Assembly (NCBI GenBank): GCA_031277615.1
Contig: JAITMC010000018.1
Span: 124,001-188,000, forward strand
From: Chryseobacterium sp.
Lineage (GTDB): Bacteria > Bacteroidota > Bacteroidia > Flavobacteriales > Weeksellaceae
Direction of reading: 5' to 3'
Length of the DNA stretch: 64,000 nt
In this document: piece after piece, positions 26,652 to 34,736 of the stretch
How positions within the stretch are numbered: position 1 is the stretch's first letter
Layout: every line of letters begins with the position of its first letter
Made by a program: the position numbers and the translations under genes
The notes under the pieces: model-generated
Database searches by the model: none
What the model was told of the DNA's origin: nothing
Seen by the model: only the letters and a program-made list of their open reading frames with translations

Positions 26652-27521
26652 ATGAACACCAGAAATTCAAGAAATCGCAGTTCAAGAGGAAATTCATCCA
26701 ACAGCAACAACCTGGAAGAAATCTACCAATTAGGATATGACCATGGTTATAATGATGCATCGCAAGATGAAGATTATGACGATGACTTCTCAGAATATGA
26801 AGACTATTTTGATGAAGATTATGACGATGACGACGAAGATTACGATGACGATTATGATGATGACGAGGACTACGATGATGAAGATTATGACGACGACGAT
26901 TACGATGATTATGACGATGATGAAGATGACGACGATGATGACAGCAGAGGACGTGGCAGCCGTGGCGGAAGAGGTTCCAGAGGCGGAAACCAGCAGCGTG
27001 ACAGCCAGGGAAGATTTACTTCCGGAAGAGGCGGATCACGAGGTCGTTCCGGCTCAGGATCAAACTCAGGTTCTGGCTCCAGATCAGGCGGCAGGGGCAG
27101 GTCATCATCAGGTTCAGGAGACGGAACATCCAGAAGAGGTTTTGCATCAATGAGCAAAGCTGAACGTACCAGAATTGCAAGAATGGGCGGACAGGCTTCT
27201 CATGGAGGCGGAAGAAGATCTTCAGGATCAGGATCCGGCTCGGGATCTAATAATTCCGGAAGAGGAGGATCAAGCTCCAGATCCGGCGGAAACAACGGCA
27301 GTTCAGGTCGTGGATCTAATTCGGGCTCAAACTCCAGATCCGGAGGTAACAACGGCGGTTCAGGTCGTGGCTCCAGTTCGGGATCAGGAACATCCAGAAG
27401 AGGCTTCGCATCAATGAGCAAAGCTGAACGTACCAGAATCGCAAGAATGGGCGGACAGGCATCTCACGGAGGCGGAAGATCTTCAGGAAGATCCGGATTC
27501 GGAGGCAGACGTAATTCATAA
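26652..27521 (+). CDS. KGG-repeat stress protein with Asp-rich N-terminus
   Basis: 289 aa, intrinsically disordered. After a short Asn/Arg/Ser start and an LEEIYQLGYDHGYNDA helix, residues about 37-97 are almost all Asp/Glu/Tyr. Then comes a Gly/Ser/Arg-rich stretch and two near-identical KGG-type motifs beginning GFASMSKAERTRIARMGG at 163 and 251, each followed by ASHGGGR. KGG motifs occur in GsiB/con-10-like stress proteins that accumulate in starvation or desiccation. Acidic and basic halves suggest a self-associating or nucleic-acid-coating protein; that part is speculation. Followed by a terminator. Confidence 0.85.
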   Translation: MNTRNSRNRSSRGNSSNSNNLEEIYQLGYDHGYNDASQDEDYDDDFSEYEDYFDEDYDDDDEDYDDDYDDDEDYDDEDYDDDDYDDYDDDEDDDDDDSRGRGSRGGRGSRGGNQQRDSQGRFTSGRGGSRGRSGSGSNSGSGSRSGGRGRSSSGSGDGTSRRGFASMSKAERTRIARMGGQASHGGGRRSSGSGSGSGSNNSGRGGSSSRSGGNNGSSGRGSNSGSNSRSGGNNGGSGRGSSSGSGTSRRGFASMSKAERTRIARMGGQASHGGGRSSGRSGFGGRRNS

Positions 27522-27534
27522 TTCTTTTTCCATG

Positions 27535-27574
27535 ACTGCCTTTTTATCCTTGTATAAAGGGGCAGTCTTTTTTC
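27535..27574 (+). terminator. Terminator of KGG gene
   Basis: GACTGCC / GGCAGTC stem followed by six T. Confidence 0.88.
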
Positions 27575-27604
27575 AAAACAACACCACAAACACCACTTCA
27601 CATC

Positions 27605-28207
27605 ATGGCCAATAAAACAACAGAAAACAGCAGCACGACTTCTACATCAACTGCTGCAGCAAAAAAAACAATGCCTGTAGATAACGCATCCGTAAAGAAG
27701 GATGACATGAAAAGTTCACCGCTTCACCAATTCTTTGTAAGCGCCCTTAAAGACATTTATTATGCAGAAAATGCCATTATTGATGCTTTGGAGAAAATGC
27801 AGGAAGCAGCAACCACCGAAGAACTGAAAGATGCTTTCGAAGACCACCAGCTGCAAACCAAAAAACATGTAAGCCGCCTGGAAAAAGTTTTCAGACTTAT
27901 TGATGAAGAGCCGGAGAAAAAAGAATGCGAAGCTATCAAAGGAATCATCAAAGAAGGTGAGGAAGTGATCAAATCCACTCAGGAAGGTTCCATGACCAGA
28001 GATGCAGCCCTTATTATCGCTGCCCAGAAAGTTGAGCATTATGAAATTGCCACTTACGGCGGGCTTACCCAGCTTGCCATTACCATGGGTCATGATAAAG
28101 CAGCAGATCTGCTCGAAAAGACCCTTCAGGAAGAAGAAGATACCGATTATCAGCTGACTGAAATTGCTGAAACCTCCATCAATTTTGATGCGGAACAGGA
28201 AGATTAA
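27605..28207 (+). CDS. YciF/YciE-like ferritin-fold protein (DUF892)
   Basis: 200 aa. Disordered Thr/Ser/Lys-rich first 40 residues, then a four-helix ferritin-like domain: LHQFFVSALKDIYYAENAIIDAL, TEELKDAFEDHQLQTKKHVSRLE, AQKVEHYEIATYGGLTQLA and EKTLQEEEDTDYQLTEIAE. Glu and His residues at E-x-x-H-like positions fit a diiron site, as in E. coli YciF, a stress-induced protein. The disordered head is typical of members found in stress islands. Likely role: stress or iron/oxidant handling; the exact reaction is unknown. Confidence 0.9.
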   Translation: MANKTTENSSTTSTSTAAAKKTMPVDNASVKKDDMKSSPLHQFFVSALKDIYYAENAIIDALEKMQEAATTEELKDAFEDHQLQTKKHVSRLEKVFRLIDEEPEKKECEAIKGIIKEGEEVIKSTQEGSMTRDAALIIAAQKVEHYEIATYGGLTQLAITMGHDKAADLLEKTLQEEEDTDYQLTEIAETSINFDAEQED

Positions 28208-28221
28208 TACAACTATACCCC

Positions 28222-28260
28222 AATAAGCCATGTAGTGCTTAGCCTATGTGGCTTATTTTA
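28222..28260 (+). terminator. Probable terminator of DUF892 gene
   Basis: AATAAGCC / GGCTTATT stem extended by a mostly paired inner part, followed by a short T run. Confidence 0.6.
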
Positions 28261-28279
28261 ACCTGGAATACTCAGATAT

Positions 28280-28582
28280 ATGGACTGTCAAAAAATTGTA
28301 AAAACACTGAAGCACAAAGATTTTGTTAAAGTTCCGAACAAAGGAAACTGGTTTGAGGACGGAGCAGCCATCTATGCCAAAGAAATAAAAGACAATGTTT
28401 TTTTATTGTTTGTCATTTTAAAAGATATTCAGATTGAAAACATTCAGGCCCTGATTGCCCACTTTGACGGCTTCGGAAGCATCGGACTGAAAGAGCCGGA
28501 ACAGGTGATGTTTTACCTTTCCATCAAAGACAAAGAAGACCTCCATTATTTTGAGAAATATTTAAAAATTACGGATAACTAA
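28280..28582 (+). CDS. Uncharacterised small cytosolic protein
   Basis: 100 aa, no signal or membrane segment. Mixed alpha/beta pattern (NVFLLFVILKDIQIENIQALIAHF, then PEQVMFYLSIKDKEDLHYFEKYL). I do not recognise a family. It sits 14 bp before another small unknown gene and between DUF892 and catalase genes, so it probably belongs to the stress operon. Confidence 0.7.
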   Translation: MDCQKIVKTLKHKDFVKVPNKGNWFEDGAAIYAKEIKDNVFLLFVILKDIQIENIQALIAHFDGFGSIGLKEPEQVMFYLSIKDKEDLHYFEKYLKITDN

Positions 28583-28596
28583 TAACTTTTACGGAT

Positions 28597-28983
28597 ATGA
28601 TATTTGAAAACGACGCTTTTAAACATTCCGCACTGTATGATAAAAATAATGTGATAGAGAATGAGTCCTTATTTCCCGGTGTGATCAATTCTTACGGGGT
28701 TACCGCATTTCTGATTAAGTCCCTTGAAAAAATCAAAAACAATGCAAAATGCGAGATCCTGAAAAAAGTAATTGATACTTATATTGAGGAATATATCCTT
28801 CATATCCGTGAATACCACAGCGAAACAACAATGAATACCGGCAGTATGGACGCTGAAATAAAAATTGAGAACCCATCTTTTACCTTATATGCAAAAACGG
28901 CTTACTATAAGGTATTGAAAGAAGAAGAGTGCCTCAATAAGCTTCTGAATACGCTGGGACAGGACAGGAATACCAGCGAATAA
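28597..28983 (+). CDS. Uncharacterised small helical protein
   Basis: 128 aa, predicted mostly alpha-helical and cytosolic. No family recognised. Noticeable: AKCEILKKVIDTYIEEYILHIREYHSE, a Glu/His-rich helix that could bind metal, and a final LNKLLNTLGQDRN helix. It follows the previous unknown gene by 14 bp and precedes the catalase gene by 54 bp, so co-expression is likely. Confidence 0.7.
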   Translation: MIFENDAFKHSALYDKNNVIENESLFPGVINSYGVTAFLIKSLEKIKNNAKCEILKKVIDTYIEEYILHIREYHSETTMNTGSMDAEIKIENPSFTLYAKTAYYKVLKEEECLNKLLNTLGQDRNTSE

Positions 28984-29037
28984 GCCTGCAGATCATTTGT
29001 TTGACTTTTTAAACTGAACCACAACAAATTAATTGAT

Positions 29038-31179
29038 ATGAAAAAAGAAACACCCACCAATAAAAAGTTAGACCAGCTGGACAGCCACAGCACTTCCAAC
29101 GAAAATGAAAAACTGACCACCAATCAGGGACTCAAAATCAACAACAATCAGGATTCTCTGAAAGCCGGAGAAAGAGGACCTTCTTTATTGGAAGACTTTA
29201 TCCTGAGAGAAAAAATTACCCATTTCGATCATGAAAGAATTCCCGAAAGAGTTGTTCATGCCCGCGGATCCGGGGCCCATGGCGTCTTTAAGCTTACCAA
29301 AAGTCTCGCAGCCTACACAAAAGCTAAATTTTTAACGGAACCCGGAAAAGAAACCCCTGTCTTCGTAAGATTTTCTACGGTAGCCGGAAGTAAAGGAAGT
29401 ACCGATCTGGCAAGAGATGTAAGAGGGTTTGCTGTAAAGTTTTATACTGAAGAAGGAAATTATGACCTTGTTGCCAATAACATGCCTGTATTTTTTATCC
29501 AGGATGCCATTAAATTTCCTGATCTTGTTCATGCCGTAAAACCGGAACCGGACAATGAAATTCCTCAGGCAGCTTCTGCCCATGATACTTTCTGGGATTT
29601 TATTTCGCTGATGCCGGAAAGCATGCATATGATTATGTGGCTGATGAGCGACCGGGCCATTCCTAGAAGCCTGAGAATGATGGAAGGTTTCGGTGTGCAT
29701 TCTTTTAAATTCATCAACGAAGAAGGAAAGGTTCATTTCGTTAAATTTCATTTCAAACCTAAATTAGGCGTTCACTCCGTAGCCTGGGATGAAGCCCAGA
29801 GAATTTCAGGAGTAGATTCTGATTTTCATAAAAGAGACCTCTGGGAAGCCATTGAAAACGGAGATTATGCTGAATGGGATTTCGGCGTACAGTTGATTCC
29901 CGAAGAAAACGAACACCAGTTTGATTTTGATCTTCTGGATCCCACAAAAATTGTTCCCGAAGAAGAAGTTCCCGTAGAAATTGTCGGAACTTTAACCCTG
30001 AATAAAAATCCTGATAACTTTTTTGCAGAAACCGAGCAGGTAGCCTTTCATCCGGGACATATCATTCCCGGCATCGATTTTACCAACGATCCGCTGCTAC
30101 AGGGAAGATTATTTTCTTATACAGATACCCAGCTTTCAAGACTGGGATCACCCAACTTCCACGAAATCCCGATCAACAGATCGGTCAACACGGTACATAA
30201 CAACCAGAGAGACGGTCACATGAGACAGCAGATCGTAAAAGGAAAAACCAGCTACGATCCCAATTCCATAGGTGGAGGATGTCCTTTCCAGGCTATGATG
30301 TCTGAAGGAGGATTTATTTCACAGCAGGAAAGAGTTTCAGGAGCCAAGATCAGAGAAAGAAGTCCAAGCTTTGTAGACCATTATTCACAGGCCAGGCTTT
30401 TTTACAATAGCCAGTCAACGCCTGAAAAGACCCATCTTCAGAATGCCCTTATTTTTGAGCTCTCAAAAGTAACCATGCCGGAGATCAGGGAAAGAATGGT
30501 AGGACAGCTTGCTTTTATCGATATGTTCCTGGCCTGGAGAGTTGCAGAAAAGCTGGGTGTAGAAGTAAAAAAATTAGACTGGCCCAACCAAAGCATTCCG
30601 GCTGATGCTAACAAACTTGAACTGCAAAGTGAGGAAAGAGAGCCCAAAACAAAAATCTCTGAAGCACTCAGCATGAAAGACACTGTAAAAAATACCATTA
30701 AAAGCAGGAAAATCGGCTTCATTATCGCTAATGGAGCAGACGGTGGCGCGGTAAACGATCTTAAAACAAAACTAGAAGCCGAAGGCGCCAGAGTGGAAAT
30801 CATTGCTCCAAGCCTGGCTCCGGTAAAAATGAATGACGGCTCCACCCTGATTCCTAAACATTCCCTTACCAGTACTGCCAGTGTATGTTTTGATGCCTTG
30901 TACATCAGTGCCGGAGAAGATTCCGTAAAAGAACTGATGATCCCGGAAAACAGACATCTGGTTCTGCATTTTATCAATGAAGCTTATAAACACTGTAAAG
31001 CAATCTGCTTTGGAGAAGATACGGAACCTCTTTACAGCAACAGCAATGCAGCCGCAAGAAAACATGAAGACAGAGCGGTGATTACCTGGCATGATAAAAC
31101 CCCTCAGGATAAATTTGTAAAAGCAGTTGCCGGACACAGAGTCTGGGATCTGGAACTTGAAAGAAATGCTCAGGCATAA
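29038..31179 (+). CDS. katE: Large-subunit catalase (HPII type) with C-terminal DJ-1-like domain
   Basis: 713 aa, large clade-2 catalase. Disordered head (1-45), then the haem catalase core: ERVVHARGSGAHGVFKL with the distal His, FSTVAGSKGSTDLARDVRGF, NNMPVFFIQDAIKFPD (distal Asn) and RLFSYTDTQLSRLG with the proximal haem Tyr. The last 150 residues (KIGFIIANGADGGAVNDLKT onward) form the DJ-1/PfpI-like domain found in HPII. Detoxifies hydrogen peroxide in the cytosol, usually in stationary phase. Middle of the stress island, with the alcohol dehydrogenase gene 38 bp downstream. Confidence 0.95.
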   Translation: MKKETPTNKKLDQLDSHSTSNENEKLTTNQGLKINNNQDSLKAGERGPSLLEDFILREKITHFDHERIPERVVHARGSGAHGVFKLTKSLAAYTKAKFLTEPGKETPVFVRFSTVAGSKGSTDLARDVRGFAVKFYTEEGNYDLVANNMPVFFIQDAIKFPDLVHAVKPEPDNEIPQAASAHDTFWDFISLMPESMHMIMWLMSDRAIPRSLRMMEGFGVHSFKFINEEGKVHFVKFHFKPKLGVHSVAWDEAQRISGVDSDFHKRDLWEAIENGDYAEWDFGVQLIPEENEHQFDFDLLDPTKIVPEEEVPVEIVGTLTLNKNPDNFFAETEQVAFHPGHIIPGIDFTNDPLLQGRLFSYTDTQLSRLGSPNFHEIPINRSVNTVHNNQRDGHMRQQIVKGKTSYDPNSIGGGCPFQAMMSEGGFISQQERVSGAKIRERSPSFVDHYSQARLFYNSQSTPEKTHLQNALIFELSKVTMPEIRERMVGQLAFIDMFLAWRVAEKLGVEVKKLDWPNQSIPADANKLELQSEEREPKTKISEALSMKDTVKNTIKSRKIGFIIANGADGGAVNDLKTKLEAEGARVEIIAPSLAPVKMNDGSTLIPKHSLTSTASVCFDALYISAGEDSVKELMIPENRHLVLHFINEAYKHCKAICFGEDTEPLYSNSNAAARKHEDRAVITWHDKTPQDKFVKAVAGHRVWDLELERNAQA

Positions 31180-31217
31180 ATAAAAACACCCTTCACACCA
31201 CACTAAATATTGATCTT

Positions 31218-32384
31218 ATGAAAGCCGCAGTTATCCATGCACCGGGAACCATTACCTGTGACACCGTAGATGATCCTGTTATCCAGGACAACAATGATAT
31301 TATCCTGAAAGTAACGTCCACCGCAATCTGCGGAAGCGACCTCCATATGTATTCCGGAGCCATTCCCCAGCTTCGTCCCATGGTGATGGGGCATGAATTC
31401 ATGGGTGAGGTGGTAGAGACCGGACATAATATTACGCATCTTAACGTTGGAGACCGGGTCGTTATTCCGTTTCCCGTAGCCTGCGGAAGCTGTTACTTCT
31501 GCCAGCATGACCTTCCCACAGCCTGTGAGCACAGTAATCCGGATCATTATGGTCCTGAAGGCGGACTGATCACGGAAAAAGGCGGAGCTCTTTTCGGATA
31601 TACCGATCTGTATGGCGGTTATGATGGCGGCCAGGCACAATATGTAAGGGTGCCTTACGCGCATTTCGGGCCACGGAAAGTTCCCGATAACCTTACCGAT
31701 GAACAGGTGCTGTTCCTTACCGATATTTTTCCAACAGGTTATACCGGCGTCATGTGGGGAGAGCTTAAAGGCGGTGAAACCATTGCGGTATTCGGGGCCG
31801 GGCCAGTAGGATCTATGTCTGTAAAAAGCGCTGCACTCTATAATCCTAAGAAGGTAATCGTGATCGATACCCAGCAATACAGGCTGGATCAGATTAAAAT
31901 GCTTACCGGCTGCGAAACCATCCTCTGGGAAGATGCAGAAGGCGTGATTGAGCAGATCCGGGATATGACCGACGGGAGGGGTGCTGATCTCTGTATAGAT
32001 GCTGTAGGTTTTGAGCCGGACAGAAATTTACTGGACCGTGCAAAAGCAGTGATCAACTTTGAAAAAGGCTCGATTAAAGTTCTGGAAGCCTGCATGAGTG
32101 CCGTGAGAAGAGGCGGAACCGTATCTGTATTGGGCGTTTATCCGTTCAACTATGATAACTTCAGACTCGGGCAAATCTTTGATAAAGGAATAACCCTTAA
32201 AGCAGGCCAATGTAATGTCCACACAATCATTGATAAGCTGATGGACCATGTGCAGACGGGACGCGTTGTTCTGGATGATATCATTACCCACCGCCTGTCC
32301 ATTGATGAAGTTGCCAGAGGTTATGAAATTTTTAAGAAAAAAGAAGACGGCTGTGTAAAAGTTGTACTTGATCCCTGGAAATAA
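31218..32384 (+). CDS. Zinc-dependent alcohol dehydrogenase (formaldehyde dehydrogenase-like)
   Basis: 388 aa, medium-chain dehydrogenase. Catalytic zinc ligands in AICGSDLHMYSG (Cys) and GHEFMGEVVE (His-Glu). Structural zinc cysteines in CGSCYFCQHDLPTACEH. Rossmann fold AVFGAGPVGSMSVKSA and a following VIDTQQYRL that sets cofactor preference. The length and the insert around the ALFGYTDLYGGYDGGQAQYVRVPYA region match the glutathione-independent formaldehyde dehydrogenase-like branch; the real substrate is unknown. Genes of this type recur next to large catalases and SDRs in general-stress clusters. Confidence 0.9.
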   Translation: MKAAVIHAPGTITCDTVDDPVIQDNNDIILKVTSTAICGSDLHMYSGAIPQLRPMVMGHEFMGEVVETGHNITHLNVGDRVVIPFPVACGSCYFCQHDLPTACEHSNPDHYGPEGGLITEKGGALFGYTDLYGGYDGGQAQYVRVPYAHFGPRKVPDNLTDEQVLFLTDIFPTGYTGVMWGELKGGETIAVFGAGPVGSMSVKSAALYNPKKVIVIDTQQYRLDQIKMLTGCETILWEDAEGVIEQIRDMTDGRGADLCIDAVGFEPDRNLLDRAKAVINFEKGSIKVLEACMSAVRRGGTVSVLGVYPFNYDNFRLGQIFDKGITLKAGQCNVHTIIDKLMDHVQTGRVVLDDIITHRLSIDEVARGYEIFKKKEDGCVKVVLDPWK

Positions 32385-32461
32385 TAGCCCTGATAGACCT
32401 CAACATCAGACAGGATGTCTGATGAAATTAATTAACCAACCCTTAAACAAAATATAATGTC

Positions 32462-32962
32462 ATGGAATTTCAAAAAAACCTTCTGGAATATATAAGCCAG
32501 TCACTGATGACGGCAGATGAAACCGTTTCAATAGCTGAAAGTGTTACCTCAGGATGTCTTCAGCTGGCCTTTTCACAGATGCCTAATGCTTCTCTTTTTT
32601 ATAAAGGCGGAATGACAGCCTATACACTTCCGCAGAAAGTAAAGCTCCTGAATGTAGATCGTACCGAAGCCGAAGAATGTGACTGTGTATCGGAAAATAT
32701 CGCGGAAACCATGGCGCTGAATGTAGCAAAACTATATGAATCAGACTGGTCCATCGCGACTACAGGCTACTGTACCCCCATAAGAAATTCATCCTATAAA
32801 ATTTTTGCCTACTTCTCTTTTTCTTATAAGGGAGAAATTGTCCTTACCAAAAAACTGGAACTCCACCCTAAAACCCAGGCCCTGAATGCCCAGCTGTACT
32901 ATACGGAATTCATTCTGGGATGCTTCAAAAGTGAAATGAACCAGTTTTTAATTTTAAAATAA
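32462..32962 (+). CDS. CinA C-terminal (PncC-like) protein
   Basis: 166 aa, a stand-alone CinA C-terminal domain. Key motif SIAESVTSGCLQ corresponds to the AES-x-TGG active site of nicotinamide-nucleotide amidase PncC; here one Gly is Ser, so activity is likely but not assured. Also typical are FYKGGMTAYTLPQKVKLL and ATTGYCTP. PncC recycles NMN to NaMN in NAD metabolism. It is shorter in the second half than many PncC proteins. Located 5 bp before an SDR gene, inside the stress island. Confidence 0.83.
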   Translation: MEFQKNLLEYISQSLMTADETVSIAESVTSGCLQLAFSQMPNASLFYKGGMTAYTLPQKVKLLNVDRTEAEECDCVSENIAETMALNVAKLYESDWSIATTGYCTPIRNSSYKIFAYFSFSYKGEIVLTKKLELHPKTQALNAQLYYTEFILGCFKSEMNQFLILK

Positions 32963-32967
32963 GAAAT

Positions 32968-33765
32968 ATGGATCGTAAACACGAATATGTCCTGATTACA
33001 GGAGCTACCAGCGGAATAGGATATGAACTGGCGAAGCAGTTTGCCCAAAACGGATATGATCTTGTGATGGTGGCTAGAAATCATGAAGAACTGCAGCATA
33101 AAGCCAATGAATTTAAGAACTATGGCGTCAACGTCATCTGCATTTCAAAGAATCTGTTCCTTCAGGAGGAAGCCTATTCTCTGTATTCGGAACTGAAATT
33201 AAACGGTATCAGTCCTGAAATCCTCGTTAATGATGCAGGGCAGGGCGTATATGGGAAATTTCAGGATACCGATATTCACAGGGAAGTGGATATCGTTAAT
33301 TTAAATATTGTTTCAGTCATCATATTAACAAAGTTGTTTATTAAGGACCGATTGTCTAAAGGATCGGGGAAAATCTTAAATCTTGCCTCCGTAGCAAGTA
33401 AGGCTCCCGGTCCCTGGCATTCGGTGTATCACGGGACCAAAGCTTTTGTCCTTTCCTGGTCAGAAGCCATCCGTGAAGAGCTGAAAGATACAGGAATTAC
33501 CGTAACTGCACTACTTCCCGGTCCAACAGATACCGATTTCTTCAATAAAGCGGATATGAACAGCAGTAAGATCCTGGAAGATAAAGATAATCTGGCAACA
33601 CCCGAAGAAGTGGCCATAGACGGTTATAATGCCCTTATGAACGGGGATGATAAAGTGATTTCAGGAATGAAGAATAAACTTTCCGTAGCGATGGCCAATA
33701 TTGCAACCGATAGCATGGCGGCTCACAGAATGGCCGAAATGCAGAAGCCTACCACAGAAAAATAA
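32968..33765 (+). CDS. Short-chain dehydrogenase/reductase
   Basis: 265 aa, classical SDR. Cofactor loop TGATSGIGYELAKQF, NDAGQGVYG where NNAG is usual, the Ser site in LNLASVASKAPG, and the catalytic YHGTKAF with Tyr-x-x-x-Lys. NAD(P)H-dependent. The C-terminal AMANIATDSMAAHRMAEMQKP tail places it near the YdfG/DltE-like SDRs seen in stress clusters. Substrate unknown. Ends 7 bp before the next SDR. Confidence 0.9.
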   Translation: MDRKHEYVLITGATSGIGYELAKQFAQNGYDLVMVARNHEELQHKANEFKNYGVNVICISKNLFLQEEAYSLYSELKLNGISPEILVNDAGQGVYGKFQDTDIHREVDIVNLNIVSVIILTKLFIKDRLSKGSGKILNLASVASKAPGPWHSVYHGTKAFVLSWSEAIREELKDTGITVTALLPGPTDTDFFNKADMNSSKILEDKDNLATPEEVAIDGYNALMNGDDKVISGMKNKLSVAMANIATDSMAAHRMAEMQKPTTEK

Positions 33766-33772
33766 AGACTTT

Positions 33773-34519
33773 ATGGATGAATTGAAAAACAGATCAGCTC
33801 TTATTACCGGTGCCGACAGTGGAATAGGAAAGGCTGTTGCCCTGCTTTTTGCCCAGGAAGGTGCTGATATAGCTATTATTTATCATTCAGACGATAAAGA
33901 CGCCAAAAAAACAAAAAAGGAAATTGAAGCTTTCAACAGGAAATGCATCATTTTTAAGGGCGATATCAATGATTATGAGTTTTGTGAAAAAACCGTTCAG
34001 GACGTGATTGCTGAATTCGGGGGAATTGATATTCTGATCAACAATGCAGGGGTACAGTTTCCTGCAGAACATATTGAAGATCTGGAAGAGGAAAATATCC
34101 GGAAAACCTTTGATTCCAATATTGTGGGAATGATTCTGCTTACAAAAGTGGTATTCCCTTATCTGAAAGAAGGGAGTTCTGTAATCAATACTACTTCAGC
34201 TGTTGCGTATCAGGGGCATCCCGAATTGCTGGATTATTCCGCCACCAAAGGAGCAATCGTGTCTTTCACACGATCTTTGGCTCTTCAGGCCAAACCGAAG
34301 GGAATCCGCATCAATGCGGTAGCTCCGGGGCCTGTAGCGACACCGCTTACCAAAGAAACATTCGGAGAAGAAGAGGAAGATCCCAATAAACCGCCTTTTG
34401 AAAGAAATGCAAGCCCTGAAGAAGTGGCTGCAAGTTTCTTGTTTCTTGCCGGAAACGGAGCTGCCCAGATCACGGGACAAGTGCTTCATCCCAATGGCGG
34501 ACTTATCGTAAACGGATAA
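33773..34519 (+). CDS. SDR oxidoreductase, YghA/YdaD-like
   Basis: 248 aa from the ATG at 33773, which immediately precedes ELKNRSALITGADSGIGKAV; an upstream in-frame TTG inside the previous gene is not used. Cofactor loop TGADSGIGKAVALLF, INNAGVQFP, NTTSAVAYQGHP, catalytic DYSATKGAIVSF. The final QITGQVLHPNGGLIVNG is the normal C-terminal substrate loop. Closest in style to glucose-dehydrogenase-like general stress SDRs (YdaD/YhdF of Bacillus, YghA of E. coli). Co-operonic with the previous SDR. Confidence 0.9.
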   Translation: MDELKNRSALITGADSGIGKAVALLFAQEGADIAIIYHSDDKDAKKTKKEIEAFNRKCIIFKGDINDYEFCEKTVQDVIAEFGGIDILINNAGVQFPAEHIEDLEEENIRKTFDSNIVGMILLTKVVFPYLKEGSSVINTTSAVAYQGHPELLDYSATKGAIVSFTRSLALQAKPKGIRINAVAPGPVATPLTKETFGEEEEDPNKPPFERNASPEEVAASFLFLAGNGAAQITGQVLHPNGGLIVNG

Positions 34520-34552
34520 AAAAAAATTAAAACCTTTTAAACAACAGAAATT

Positions 34553-34711
34553 ATGAAAACAACAGCATTAGTCTTAGGAATGGTAAGCGCCTTTATCTTT
34601 TCATCGTGTAAATGCGATCCGGATGAAGACGAACCAAGAAATAAAACAACCACAAAAAGCACTGCTGCAAAAACCGGTATGCCGGAAAGCGATACGCTGC
34701 AGATTAAATAA
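34553..34711 (+). CDS. Tiny lipoprotein
   Basis: 52 aa. ATG at 34553, signal MKTTALVLGMVSAFIFSSC with a lipobox, then a short charged and Thr/Lys-rich mature region (DEDEPRNK, STAAKTGMPESDTLQIK). Similar in plan to the 75-aa lipoprotein at 24628. Sits between the SDR and the FAD-Rieske gene on the same strand. No known function. Confidence 0.7.
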   Translation: MKTTALVLGMVSAFIFSSCKCDPDEDEPRNKTTTKSTAAKTGMPESDTLQIK

Positions 34712-34736
34712 TTGTCAACATTAAAATATTCAGGCC

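Noticed and set aside
26760-26945. Long acidic repeat as a possible microsatellite or alternative minus-strand gene
   Set aside because: It is simply the Asp/Glu codon run (GAT/GAC/GAA) of the KGG protein; minus-strand reading gives Ser/Val low-complexity sequence.
32404-32424. CATCAGAC / GTCTGATG hairpin after the alcohol dehydrogenase gene
   Set aside because: No U tract on either strand and the neighbouring genes look co-transcribed, so it is not called as a terminator.
33701-33772. Extended N-terminus of the second SDR starting inside the first SDR gene
   Set aside because: The ATG at 33773 is directly before the conserved cofactor-binding strand; the extension is the other gene's sequence in a different frame.
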